From the NCBI GenBank assembly GCA_021783435.1, contig JAJXUC010000021.1, positions 1 to 34,887 on the forward strand: 34,887 nucleotides of DNA. Reading direction: 5' to 3'. Both the position numbers and the translations under genes were made by a program. Below the pieces are notes generated by a model, which had not been told where the DNA came from, did not search any database, and worked only from the letters and a program-made list of their open reading frames with translations. Below are positions 8,038 through 15,881 of this stretch, piece by piece. The stretch comes from Pseudomonadota bacterium (GTDB taxonomy: Bacteria; Pseudomonadota; Gammaproteobacteria; Burkholderiales; Burkholderiaceae). The first letter of the stretch is position 1, and each line of letters begins with the position of its first letter.

Positions 8038-9552
8038 ATGCCAAGTTCCGCCCTCGTCTGGTTCAAGCGCGACCTGCGCGTGGTCGATCACGCCGCGCTG
8101 CACGCCGCCAGCGCCTGCGATGCCGCGGCCGCGGTGTACGTGGTCGAGCCGCAGTGGCTGGACAGCCCGGAATGCGATGCGCAGCACCTGGCTTTCGCCG
8201 CCTCCAGCGTCGCGGCGCTGCGCGCCGAGCTGGCCGCGCTCGGCCTGCCCCTGCTGCTTCGCTACGGCGACCTGCCCGAGGTGTTCGACGCGCTGCGCCG
8301 CAGCTATGCCTTCACCCATCTGTTCAGCCATGAAGAAACCGGCCCCGGCTGGAGCTATGCGCGTGACCTGCGCGTGGCGGCGTGGTGCCGGCAGCACGGG
8401 GTGCAATGGCAGGAATGGCCGCAGACCGGCGTGGTGCGAAGGCTGGGCAACCGTGCCGGCTGGGCTGCGCGCTGGCAGCGGCGCATGGACGCGCCCTTGC
8501 TGCCGGCTCCCGCCGGGTTTCGCGCGCATGGCGGGCTGGATGCCGGCGCCTGGCCGCATGCCCAGGTGCGCCAGCGGCCGGCGTTGCAGGCCACGTCGCG
8601 GCCCACGCCGCCGGGCGGCGCGCATGCCGCGCTGGACACGCTGCACAGCTTCTTGCAAGGGCGCGGCGCGCACTACCGCAAAGACTTGTCCAGCCCCTTG
8701 AGCGCCGAGTCCGGCTGCTCGCGCCTGAGCGCGCATCTGGCTTTCGGCACCTTGTCCGTGCGGCAGGTGCACCAGACCACCGAAGCGCGCATCGCCGCGC
8801 TCAAACAAAGCGCTGACCCGCAGGAGCGCAGCTTCGCGTACCACTTGCGCGGCTTTGCCGGGCGGCTGCGCTGGCACTGCCACTTCATGCAAAAGCTCGA
8901 AGACGAGCCGGCCATCGAAACCCGCAACTTCGCCCGCGTTTACGACGGTTTGCGCGAAGCCGAATTCAACCGTGAGCATTTCGAGGCCTGGCGCGAAGGC
9001 CGCACCGGCTTTCCCATGGTGGACGCCTGCATGCGCAGCCTCCATGCCACGGGTTGGCTCAACTTCCGCATGCGCGCCATGCTGGTGAGCTTCGCCGCGT
9101 ATCACCTGTGGTTGCATTGGCGCGAGCCGGGGCTGCACCTGGCTCGGCAGTTTCTCGACTTCGAGCCCGGCATCCACTGGAGCCAGATGCAGATGCAGTC
9201 GGGCACCACCGGCATCAACACCCTGCGCGTGTATTCGCCTGCCAAGCAACAGGCCGACCACGACCCACAAGGCGAGTTCGTCCGCCGCTGGGTGCCGGAA
9301 TGGGGCACGCCAGCCTACCCGCCGCCCATCGTCGACGAGCGCAGCGCGGTGAAACTGGCCAAAGGCCGTGTCGATGCCCTGCGTCGCAGCCCGCAGGCGC
9401 GGGCCCAGGCCGACGCCGTGCAGGCGCGCCATGGCTCACGCAAAAGCGGCCTGGCGCCCAGCGGGCAAGGGCGGGGCAAGGCCGGCACCGCCGCCCAGCG
9501 CAAGGCCGCGGCGGCAGACGCCGCGCCCCGGCAACAGGAGCTGTTCGAATGA
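8038..9552 (+). CDS. Cryptochrome/DNA photolyase family flavoprotein
   Basis: The 504-residue protein begins [19 protein letters not shown], the first strand of the photolyase antenna domain. The C-terminal FAD domain has [17 protein letters not shown] and [22 protein letters not shown]. The region that in E. coli PhrB reads NNGGWQWAASTG is instead [18 protein letters not shown], followed by [16 protein letters not shown], placing it in a distinct bacterial clade rather than with the E. coli enzyme. A basic Ala/Arg/Lys-rich tail of about 50 residues follows. It should use blue light either to split pyrimidine dimers or to signal; which one cannot be decided here. The next gene overlaps its stop by 4 bases. 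Confidence 0.9.
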   Translation: MPSSALVWFKRDLRVVDHAALHAASACDAAAAVYVVEPQWLDSPECDAQHLAFAASSVAALRAELAALGLPLLLRYGDLPEVFDALRRSYAFTHLFSHEETGPGWSYARDLRVAAWCRQHGVQWQEWPQTGVVRRLGNRAGWAARWQRRMDAPLLPAPAGFRAHGGLDAGAWPHAQVRQRPALQATSRPTPPGGAHAALDTLHSFLQGRGAHYRKDLSSPLSAESGCSRLSAHLAFGTLSVRQVHQTTEARIAALKQSADPQERSFAYHLRGFAGRLRWHCHFMQKLEDEPAIETRNFARVYDGLREAEFNREHFEAWREGRTGFPMVDACMRSLHATGWLNFRMRAMLVSFAAYHLWLHWREPGLHLARQFLDFEPGIHWSQMQMQSGTTGINTLRVYSPAKQQADHDPQGEFVRRWVPEWGTPAYPPPIVDERSAVKLAKGRVDALRRSPQARAQADAVQARHGSRKSGLAPSGQGRGKAGTAAQRKAAAADAAPRQQELFE

Positions 9553-9740
9553 GCGCCGATCCCGGCCACAAGGGCAACAAGGCCGCGTTGCCGAGCAAGC
9601 CCTGCGCTGTTTGTGGCCGTGCCATGAGTTGGCGCCGCGCCTGGGCGAAAAACTGGAGCGAGGTGCGCTATTGCTCCGCGGCCTGCCGCCGGGACAAGGG
9701 CAAACGCAAGCTGAACGGGGATGCGCATGACGCCTGCTAG
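9549..9740 (+). CDS. DUF2256 protein, small zinc-ribbon-like
   Basis: The 63-residue protein has two Cys pairs, KPCAVCGR and RYCSAACRR, with the invariant-looking RAWAKNW between them, which defines DUF2256. The four Cys could bind zinc. The start ATG overlaps the upstream stop (ATGA at 9549-9552) and its 3' end overlaps the next gene by 14 bases. DUF2256 genes are repeatedly found beside cryptochrome/photolyase genes, so it likely supports that function, perhaps in DNA or protein binding. No biochemical role is known to me. Confidence 0.88.
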   Translation: MSADPGHKGNKAALPSKPCAVCGRAMSWRRAWAKNWSEVRYCSAACRRDKGKRKLNGDAHDAC

Positions 9741-11289
9741 CCCGCCACGGCCGCTGCGCAAGCTGGTCGTGGTGCTGGGCGACCAGCTCGATCTGCACGC
9801 CGCTGCCTTCGACGACTTCGACCCCGCGCAGGACGCCGTGTGGATGGCGGAAGTGGCGGAGGAATCCACCCATGTCTGGTCGAGCAAGCCGCGCATCGCG
9901 CTGTTCCTCGCCGCCATGCGCCACTTCGCCGCCGACCTGCGCGCCGCGGGCCGCATGGTGCATCACACCCGGCTGGATGATGCCGAGAACGCGGGCAGCC
10001 TGGCCGCCGAACTCAGCCGCGCGCTGCACCGCCTGCAGCCCGGGCAACTGCTGATGACCGCGCCCGGCGACTGGCGCGTGCTGCAGGCGCTCAAGGCCAC
10101 CGCCGCCGCACAGGGCCTGGCGCTGGACCTGCGCGACGACCGCCATTTCTACGCCACGGTGCGCGAATTCGCCGCGCATGCGCGCGGGCGCAAGCAGTTG
10201 CGCATGGAGTATTTCTACCGCGCCATGCGCCGGCAGCATGGCGTGCTGATGGACGGCGACCAGCCGGCGGGCGGGCAGTGGAATTTCGATGCCGACAACC
10301 GCGAGGCCTTTGCCGGGGCGGGCCCGGGTGTCGTGCCCGAGCCGATCCGTTTTGCCCCTGACGCCATCACCCGCGAAGTCATCGCGCTGGTGCAGGCGCG
10401 CTTTCCCGATCACCCCGGCAGTCTCGACCACTTCGCCTGGCCGGTGACGCGACAGCAGGCGCTGCAGGCGCTTGACTTGTTCATCCGCGAGCGCCTGTCG
10501 CAGTTCGGCCGCTGGCAGGACGCGCTGTGGCCGCAGCAGCCCTGGCTGTGGCATGCCCACCTGTCCGCAGCGCTCAACCTCAAGCTGCTCAATCCGCGCG
10601 AGGTGGTGCAAGCCGCCGAAGCGGCGTGGCGCGCAGGCGCGGTGCCGCTGGCCAGCGCCGAAGGCTTCATCCGCCAGATTCTGGGTTGGCGCGAATACGT
10701 GCGCGGCATCTACTGGACGCAGATGCCCGGCTATCTCGAGCGCAACGCGCTGGGCGCCCACGAGCCACTGCCCGCGTTTTTCTGGACTGGCGACACCCCC
10801 ATGGCCTGCCTGTCCGACGCACTGCGGCAGACCCTGCAGTTCGGCTACGCCCACCACATCCAGCGGCTGATGGTCATCGGCCTGTACGCCCTGCTGCATG
10901 GCGTGCAGCCGCAGCAGGTGCATGGCTGGTTTCTGGCGGTGTATGTCGACGCGGTGGAGTGGGTGGAATTGCCCAACACCCTGGGCATGAGCCAGGCCGC
11001 CGACGATGGCTTGATGGCGAGCAAGCCCTATGTCGCCAGCGGCAAATACATCCAGCGCATGAGCGCGGGCGGCCTGTGCGCCGCCTGCCGCTTCGACCCG
11101 GCGCAGCGCGTGGGCGAGCGCGCCTGCCCCTACACCACGCTCTACTGGGATTTTTTGCTGCGGCACGAACAGCGCCTGGCCGCCAACCCGCGCACGGTGA
11201 TGCAGGTGCGCAATCTCGCCCGCGTCAGCGCCGAGGAGCGCACGCGCATCCGCGCCCAAGCCGAGTCCATCCGCCAGGAGGCGACATGA
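9727..11289 (+). CDS. phrB: FeS bacterial cryptochrome/(6-4) photolyase
   Basis: The 520-residue protein belongs to the FeS-BCP class typified by Agrobacterium PhrB. The N-terminal DPRP antenna domain opens KLVVVLGDQLDLH. Four Cys at 361, 451, 454 and 467 reproduce the 4Fe-4S spacing of PhrB (350, 438, 441, 454). The YAHHIQRLM segment (His376 and His377) holds the His residues needed for (6-4) photoproduct repair. It should bind FAD, a lumazine-type antenna and the cluster. The start at 9727 is chosen over 9721 because GGGG at 9717-9720 is 6 bases upstream. It overlaps DUF2256 by 14 bases and the next gene by 4, so the operon is translationally coupled. Confidence 0.93.
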   Translation: MTPASPPRPLRKLVVVLGDQLDLHAAAFDDFDPAQDAVWMAEVAEESTHVWSSKPRIALFLAAMRHFAADLRAAGRMVHHTRLDDAENAGSLAAELSRALHRLQPGQLLMTAPGDWRVLQALKATAAAQGLALDLRDDRHFYATVREFAAHARGRKQLRMEYFYRAMRRQHGVLMDGDQPAGGQWNFDADNREAFAGAGPGVVPEPIRFAPDAITREVIALVQARFPDHPGSLDHFAWPVTRQQALQALDLFIRERLSQFGRWQDALWPQQPWLWHAHLSAALNLKLLNPREVVQAAEAAWRAGAVPLASAEGFIRQILGWREYVRGIYWTQMPGYLERNALGAHEPLPAFFWTGDTPMACLSDALRQTLQFGYAHHIQRLMVIGLYALLHGVQPQQVHGWFLAVYVDAVEWVELPNTLGMSQAADDGLMASKPYVASGKYIQRMSAGGLCAACRFDPAQRVGERACPYTTLYWDFLLRHEQRLAANPRTVMQVRNLARVSAEERTRIRAQAESIRQEAT

Positions 11290-12470
11290 CGCCGGGCGAG
11301 TTTCCGCCCACGCTGCAGGCGGCCCAGGCGCGACTGGCCGCGCTGCGGCCGAGCGACTATGCCCGCAGCCGCAACCACCTCGACGGGGCGGTCACGCGGC
11401 TGTCGCCCTACCTCACCCACGGCTTCCTGAGCTTGCCGCAAGTGGTGGCATGGCTGCGTGACCGGCATGGCATCGGCACCGACCACAAGCTGGTGCAGGA
11501 GTTGGGCTGGCGGGCGTTTTTTCAGCACGCCTGGCGGCATGACGGCGAAGGCATTCTGACCTCGCTGCACCACGGTCCCTTGCCCGACTCGGCTTACGCC
11601 CGCGAGCTGCCCGCCGACATCCGCCAGGGCCGCAGCGGCGTGCCCGCCATCGACCAGGCGGTGCGCGCGCTGTATGCCACCGGCTATGTGCACAACCATG
11701 CGCGCATGTGGCTGGCGTCGTACTGCGTGCATATGCGCAAGGTGCACTGGCGCGCCGGAGCCGACTGGATGCTCGGCCACCTGCTCGACGGCGACCTGGG
11801 CAGCAACCATCTGTCGTGGCAATGGGTGGCTGGCACCGGCAGCAGCAAACCGTATCTGTTCAACGCCGACAACGTCGCCAAGTACGCGCCCACGGCCTGG
11901 CACAGCCGCGGGACGGTCATCGACGCCAGCTACGAGGCGCTGCATGGCCTGGCGCATCAGCCGCGCGATGGCGGGGCCGAACCCGGTGAGCACCGCGGCA
12001 TCACCGAGTCTGGCTTGCTGCGCAGCCCGCACGCGCATGGGTTCCGCAGGCCCGATGCGCGCGCCATCGCCGGGCGCGACGTCTGGCTGGTCCATCCCTG
12101 GTCGCTGGGCGAGGTGCCTGCGGGTTGCTTGCCCGTGGCGGTGTGCGATGCCGACGTTCACGCCCGCTGGCCCTGGTCGGGAGCGCGCTGGCAATGGGTC
12201 GCCGCCCGCATGGCCGCAATGACGTCCCTGTGCTGGTTCGCCACCGGCGCGGAACTGCGGCTTGCGCTGGCCGCGGCAGGTTCGGTTCGGGGCTGGGCCA
12301 ATCCGCATCTCGGCCCGGCGCTGAGTGCGCTGGACTTGGCCGAGCCACCGCTCGCTTTCGGCGAACCCGCCGCGCGCTGCCGCTCGTTCTCCGTGTTCTG
12401 GTCACGGGTGCAAGCGCGCCAGCCCAATCCCCACCCCCGTTCCACCCAAGGAGACTCGTTCCATGTCTGA
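11286..12470 (+). CDS. Photolyase-like FAD-domain protein lacking the N-terminal antenna domain
   Basis: The 394-residue protein begins almost directly in the photolyase FAD-binding domain: TRLSPYLTHGFLSLPQV near residue 37, ELGWRAFF, then VPAIDQAVRALYATGYVHNHARM, and DGDLGSNHLSWQWVAGTG with W178 and W180. The usual 130-residue N-terminal antenna domain is absent. Residues 256-385 have alternating hydrophobic strands and helices (DVWLVHPWSL, LPVAVCDAD, SLCWFATGAE, VRGWANP) in the order expected of that antenna domain, as if moved to the C-terminus. Flavin binding is likely; DNA repair is possible. It overlaps the upstream stop by 4 bases and the SDR start by 8. It may resemble short photolyase-like classes such as NewPHL, but this needs alignment. 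Confidence 0.8.
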   Translation: MTPGEFPPTLQAAQARLAALRPSDYARSRNHLDGAVTRLSPYLTHGFLSLPQVVAWLRDRHGIGTDHKLVQELGWRAFFQHAWRHDGEGILTSLHHGPLPDSAYARELPADIRQGRSGVPAIDQAVRALYATGYVHNHARMWLASYCVHMRKVHWRAGADWMLGHLLDGDLGSNHLSWQWVAGTGSSKPYLFNADNVAKYAPTAWHSRGTVIDASYEALHGLAHQPRDGGAEPGEHRGITESGLLRSPHAHGFRRPDARAIAGRDVWLVHPWSLGEVPAGCLPVAVCDADVHARWPWSGARWQWVAARMAAMTSLCWFATGAELRLALAAAGSVRGWANPHLGPALSALDLAEPPLAFGEPAARCRSFSVFWSRVQARQPNPHPRSTQGDSFHV

Positions 12471-13206
12471 GCCAGCCATTGTCCTGATCACCGGCGCACG
12501 CGGCGGCATCGGCCGCGCCCTGGCCACGCATTTGCACGCGCAGGGCTGGCGTGTGGCTGCAGTCGGACGTGACGCCACCGCGCTGGCTGATGTTCCGGCG
12601 CAGGCGCGCATCACCGCCGACACCACCACGCCCGAAGGCGCGGCGGCGGCGTTGGCCCAATGCGTCACGCAGCTTGGCAGCGCGCCCAGCCATCTGGCCC
12701 ACTGCGTGGGCAGCACGCTGATCGCCCCGCTGCACCGCACCAGCGTGGCGCAATGGCGCGAGGTGCTGCGCGTGAACCTGGACAGCGCCCTGTGCATGCT
12801 GGGTGCCTGGATCGAGGCGTGCCGCGGTGCGCAGCAACCGGGCGCGGCGGTGCTGGTGAGTTCGGTCGTGGCGCAGATCGGCGTGGCCAACCACGAAGCC
12901 ATCGCCGCGGCCAAGGGCGGCATCGAGGCCCTGGTGCGCAGCGCCGCCGCGACCTATGCGCCCATCGGCCTGCGCGTCAACGCCGTGGCTCCGGGCATGA
13001 CCGAGACGCCGCTCACCGCCGGCATGCTCAAGGTGCCGGCGATGCGTGAAGGCGCGGGCCGGCAATATCCGCTCGGCGGCGTGCAAAGCGCCGCGGACGT
13101 GGCGCAGGCCATGGCCTGGCTGCTGTCGGCCGCGGCCTCGCGCATCACCGGTCAGGTCATGGCGGTGGACGGCGGCTTCACCACCATCCGGCCTCTGGTG
13201 AAATGA
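12463..13206 (+). CDS. SDR-family protein of the photolyase operon, catalytic Tyr replaced
   Basis: The 247-residue Rossmann protein has TGARGGIG at residues 10-17, and near its end it has GQVMAVDGGF, as in 3-oxoacyl-ACP-reductase-like SDRs. S134 and K151 of the triad are present, but the Tyr position is I147 in NHEAIAAAKGG. I recall this NHEAIAAAK form as shared by a subgroup, so it may be functional with altered chemistry. AAGGAG at 12448-12453 supports the start, and the gene overlaps the preceding flavoprotein by 8 bases. A reductase here might act on flavin, pterin or an antenna chromophore, but that is only contextual. Confidence 0.85.
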   Translation: MSEPAIVLITGARGGIGRALATHLHAQGWRVAAVGRDATALADVPAQARITADTTTPEGAAAALAQCVTQLGSAPSHLAHCVGSTLIAPLHRTSVAQWREVLRVNLDSALCMLGAWIEACRGAQQPGAAVLVSSVVAQIGVANHEAIAAAKGGIEALVRSAAATYAPIGLRVNAVAPGMTETPLTAGMLKVPAMREGAGRQYPLGGVQSAADVAQAMAWLLSAAASRITGQVMAVDGGFTTIRPLVK

Positions 13207-13252
13207 AGGCACGCCGCGGCGCCGCCACCGCCGGGGCCGCGCGCAAGGCAGA

Positions 13253-13696
13253 TCAATACGTCTTGTAGGGCAGGAACTTGCCGCTCATGCTGATGTGCAC
13301 GCGGTCCCCCTTGGGATCGGGCTCGCGCGTCAGGTCCATCCTGAAGTCGATGGCGCTCATGATGCCGTCGCCGAACTCCTCGTGGATCAACTCCTTGAAG
13401 GTCGTGCCGTAGACGTTGACGAGTTCGTAGAAGCGGTAGATCAGCGGGTCGGTGGGCACGGCGGTGGGCAGTGAGCCCTTGTACGGCACCACCTGCAGCA
13501 GCTTCACCGCGTCCGTGGGCAGGTCGAACAGCCGCCCGATGACGGCTGCCTGCCCGGCGTCGAAAGTCATCTGGCCGAGGCAGCCGGCCGTGACCCATTC
13601 CTTGCTTTGGCCCACGGCCCGGGCCACGTCGGCCCAGTTCAGGCCCTTGGCAATCTTGGCGGCAATGATGGCTTCGGTCACGTCGTTGCGGGTCAT
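13253..13696 (-). CDS. cynS: Cyanase (cyanate hydratase)
   Basis: The 147-residue protein converts cyanate and bicarbonate to carbamate and CO2, releasing ammonia. It has the N-terminal helix-turn-helix-like region and the C-terminal catalytic domain. R88, E91 and S114 reproduce the spacing of the E. coli active-site residues Arg96, Glu99 and Ser122, within LIYRFYELV and DGIMSAIDF. AGGAG precedes the ATG closely. It follows the SUMT gene by 50 bases in the same direction and probably ends the nas operon. Nitrate and cyanate ABC importers are close relatives, so the upstream importer might also admit cyanate. Confidence 0.96.
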   Translation of the reverse strand: MTRNDVTEAIIAAKIAKGLNWADVARAVGQSKEWVTAGCLGQMTFDAGQAAVIGRLFDLPTDAVKLLQVVPYKGSLPTAVPTDPLIYRFYELVNVYGTTFKELIHEEFGDGIMSAIDFRMDLTREPDPKGDRVHISMSGKFLPYKTY

Positions 13697-13746
13697 GGGG
13701 GCTCCTGGGTTGTTGGGAAAGCGATGGGTCTGACGGTATGCAAACC

Positions 13747-14655
13747 TCATGCCACGCGCACCTTCGCGGCGGGCGCGGGCGACACCGGATGCGGCATGGC
13801 GCCCAGCACGGATGGCGAGCCGGGCCAGGCCTCGACGACAGCCTCGGCCTGCGCCTGCATTGGGGCCGGCATGGGCATGTCGGTCAGCATCGGCGCCTCG
13901 GTGACCGCGCCGATGATCATCACGCAGGGGCTTGCCAGGCCACTGGCGGCGAGACTTGCGGCCAGGGTGCCCAGGCGGGTGCGCAGCCGCCGCTCGTGTG
14001 GGTTGCCGGCGGACTGCACCAGCAGAGCCGGTGTCGACGCCGGCAGGCCGCCGTCGAGCAATGCCTGCTGGATGGCTGCGGCGGTGGACACGCCCATATA
14101 GATCACCAGGGTCAACCCGCTGCGCGCCAGCGCGGCCCAGTCCACGCCGTTGCCGGCAGCGGGATGACCGGTGACGAAGGCCACGCCGCGGGCGTGGTCG
14201 CGGTGCGTGAGCGAGACCGCGGACGCCGCCGCGGCGGCAACGCCGGCGGTGATGCCGGGCACCACCTCCACGGCGATGCCGGCGGCGCGCAGCGCGGCGA
14301 TTTCTTCGCCGGCGCGACCGAACAGCAGCGGGTCGCCGCCCTTGAGGCGAACGACGCGCTCGCCGCGCCACGCTTCGGCCACCATCAGGCGCTCGATGAA
14401 GGCCTGCGGCGTGCTGGCGCAGCCGCCCCGTTTGCCCACATGCACGACGCGGCAGGAGGCGGGCAGATGCCGCAAGCAACCGTCGTGGACCAGATCGTCC
14501 ACCAGCGCGACGCTGGCTTGCTGCAGCACGCGCACCGCCTTGAGGGTGAGCAGCTCCGGGTCGCCGGGGCCGGCGCCGACGAGGTGAACCCTGGGTGCGG
14601 TATCGGCTGTTGAACCCGCAGCCGCGGGGTCTGTTGCAGTGGGCATGTCGTGCAT
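13747..14655 (-). CDS. cobA: Uroporphyrinogen-III C-methyltransferase (SUMT)
   Basis: The 302-residue enzyme uses SAM to methylate uroporphyrinogen III at C2 and C7, giving precorrin-2 for siroheme. Signature segments are VHLVGAGPGDPELLTLKA near residue 23 and RLKGGDPLLFGRAGEE. It lacks the N-terminal dehydrogenase/chelatase module of the trifunctional CysG. The Ala/Pro/Met-rich C-terminal tail is low complexity. Start 14655 has GGAG about 8 bases upstream. Its place between ybiB and cynS in a nitrate operon fits supply of siroheme to NirB. A CbiX-like chelatase lies at 29803-30183, but no precorrin-2 dehydrogenase is visible. Confidence 0.92.
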   Translation of the reverse strand: MHDMPTATDPAAAGSTADTAPRVHLVGAGPGDPELLTLKAVRVLQQASVALVDDLVHDGCLRHLPASCRVVHVGKRGGCASTPQAFIERLMVAEAWRGERVVRLKGGDPLLFGRAGEEIAALRAAGIAVEVVPGITAGVAAAAASAVSLTHRDHARGVAFVTGHPAAGNGVDWAALARSGLTLVIYMGVSTAAAIQQALLDGGLPASTPALLVQSAGNPHERRLRTRLGTLAASLAASGLASPCVMIIGAVTEAPMLTDMPMPAPMQAQAEAVVEAWPGSPSVLGAMPHPVSPAPAAKVRVA

Positions 14656-14671
14656 GGTGGAGCTCCGGGGT

Positions 14672-15847
14672 TCAGGCCTGCAGGATGGCCGCGGCCACGG
14701 CCGGACCGGCGCGACCGGCATCATCGGCTTGACCAGCGGCAGGCAATGGTTCGGTCCCGGCAAGCGTGCTGCTGATGCCGCGGATGGGCGCGGGGTGGGC
14801 TTCCGGCTCATCCCTGCCGTCGCCGGCGGAGGCGCCACAACCGCCCATGCCTTCCGAGCCGCCAGCCCGTGCCGCCTGCAGGACTGCGGCAATGCTGTCG
14901 GCCTGGCGCGCCAGGGGTATCGGCACGGGCTTGCGGCCGGCGCGCACATCGGCAATCCAGCCCAGGGTGGCGGCCAGGTCGGTACCGCAGGGTGGCAGGG
15001 CGACTTCGGCCGGCGTCGCGTCCGTGGCCGGCTCCACGCGCAGGCCACCGGCGGTGTCGATGTAGAGCAGTTCACCCGCACGGTGCGGGTGGGCCACAGC
15101 CTCGCCTTCGCAGCCGCGCATCAGCAGCGCCGGCTGGCCCAGGCGCTGCAGCACGTCGCGCATCAGCACGGCGTATTCCGGGTGGGTGTAGCTGGCGAGC
15201 AGCAGGCTCGAACCGGCGACGGGAGCCAGCAATTTCACCACGCTGTGGCCGGCGTTGCGCACGCCCAGCACGCTGCGCCATTGCAGCAGCGCGGCCAGTT
15301 GCGGGCTGATGCAGCCGAGGTCGAGATAGACCGCTTCGCCTGCATTCAGCAATGCTTGCGCCTGGATGCTGCTTCCCGCGAGATGCAGGCCCAGCGCGCT
15401 CCAGATGCGCGCCGTATGCAGCCGGCCGTCGTTCTGCTCGGTGCCGAGCACCAGCACCGCGATGCCGCGCTGGCGCAGCAACAGGGCCAGCAGCGGCACC
15501 TGGTTGGGCAGGCGCCGCGCGCCGTTCACGCTGGGCACCACCACCACCGGCCGCCCCGGTGTGATGGCCGGCAGCGAGGCGCGCACGGCCCGGGTGAAGC
15601 CTTCGAGTTCCTCGGCGCTCTCGCCCTTCATGCGCAGCGCCAGCAGCACGCCGCCGATCTGCGCGTCCGACAGTTCGCGCCGCAGCAACCAGCCCATCAA
15701 GGTCTGCGCCTGCTCCACGCTCAAGCCGCGACTGCCGTGCGCGCCGCGGCCGATGGTGCGCAGCAGGGGCACGACCTCGGCATTGACGCGGCACGCAGCG
15801 TCGACGTCGTCGACCTGCGGCGAGGATGTCGAAGCTGCACGGAACAT
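14672..15847 (-). CDS. ybiB: YbiB-like DNA-binding protein (TrpD2 fold)
   Basis: The 391-residue protein resembles anthranilate phosphoribosyltransferase, with an N-terminal helical domain (GLSVEQAQTLMGWLLRRELSDAQ) and a nucleoside-phosphorylase-like barrel domain. The catalytic glycine loop is replaced by VPSVNGARRLPNQ. Characterised E. coli YbiB binds nucleic acid non-specifically and is linked to the DNA-damage response; it does not make tryptophan. A strong AGGAGGTGA lies 7 bases before the ATG. In Burkholderiales-type genomes this gene often sits in the assimilatory nitrate operon between nasA and the SUMT gene, as here. The last 70 residues are Gly/Ala-rich and poorly conserved. Its role in nitrate assimilation is unknown. 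Confidence 0.85.
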   Translation of the reverse strand: MFRAASTSSPQVDDVDAACRVNAEVVPLLRTIGRGAHGSRGLSVEQAQTLMGWLLRRELSDAQIGGVLLALRMKGESAEELEGFTRAVRASLPAITPGRPVVVVPSVNGARRLPNQVPLLALLLRQRGIAVLVLGTEQNDGRLHTARIWSALGLHLAGSSIQAQALLNAGEAVYLDLGCISPQLAALLQWRSVLGVRNAGHSVVKLLAPVAGSSLLLASYTHPEYAVLMRDVLQRLGQPALLMRGCEGEAVAHPHRAGELLYIDTAGGLRVEPATDATPAEVALPPCGTDLAATLGWIADVRAGRKPVPIPLARQADSIAAVLQAARAGGSEGMGGCGASAGDGRDEPEAHPAPIRGISSTLAGTEPLPAAGQADDAGRAGPAVAAAILQA

Positions 15848-15881
15848 GGCGGGTCACCTCCTGGCAGATTTGAAGCAAGAT

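Noticed and set aside
6964..9432. Possible upstream extension of arfB by more than 800 codons
   Set aside because: The extension runs antisense to the photolyase and in another frame of the SDR. ArfB is complete from 6963.
13214..13242. GC-rich hairpin between the convergent SDR and cynS ends
   Set aside because: A 6-pair CGCGGC/GCCGCG stem with a long loop and no T-run; not convincing as a terminator.
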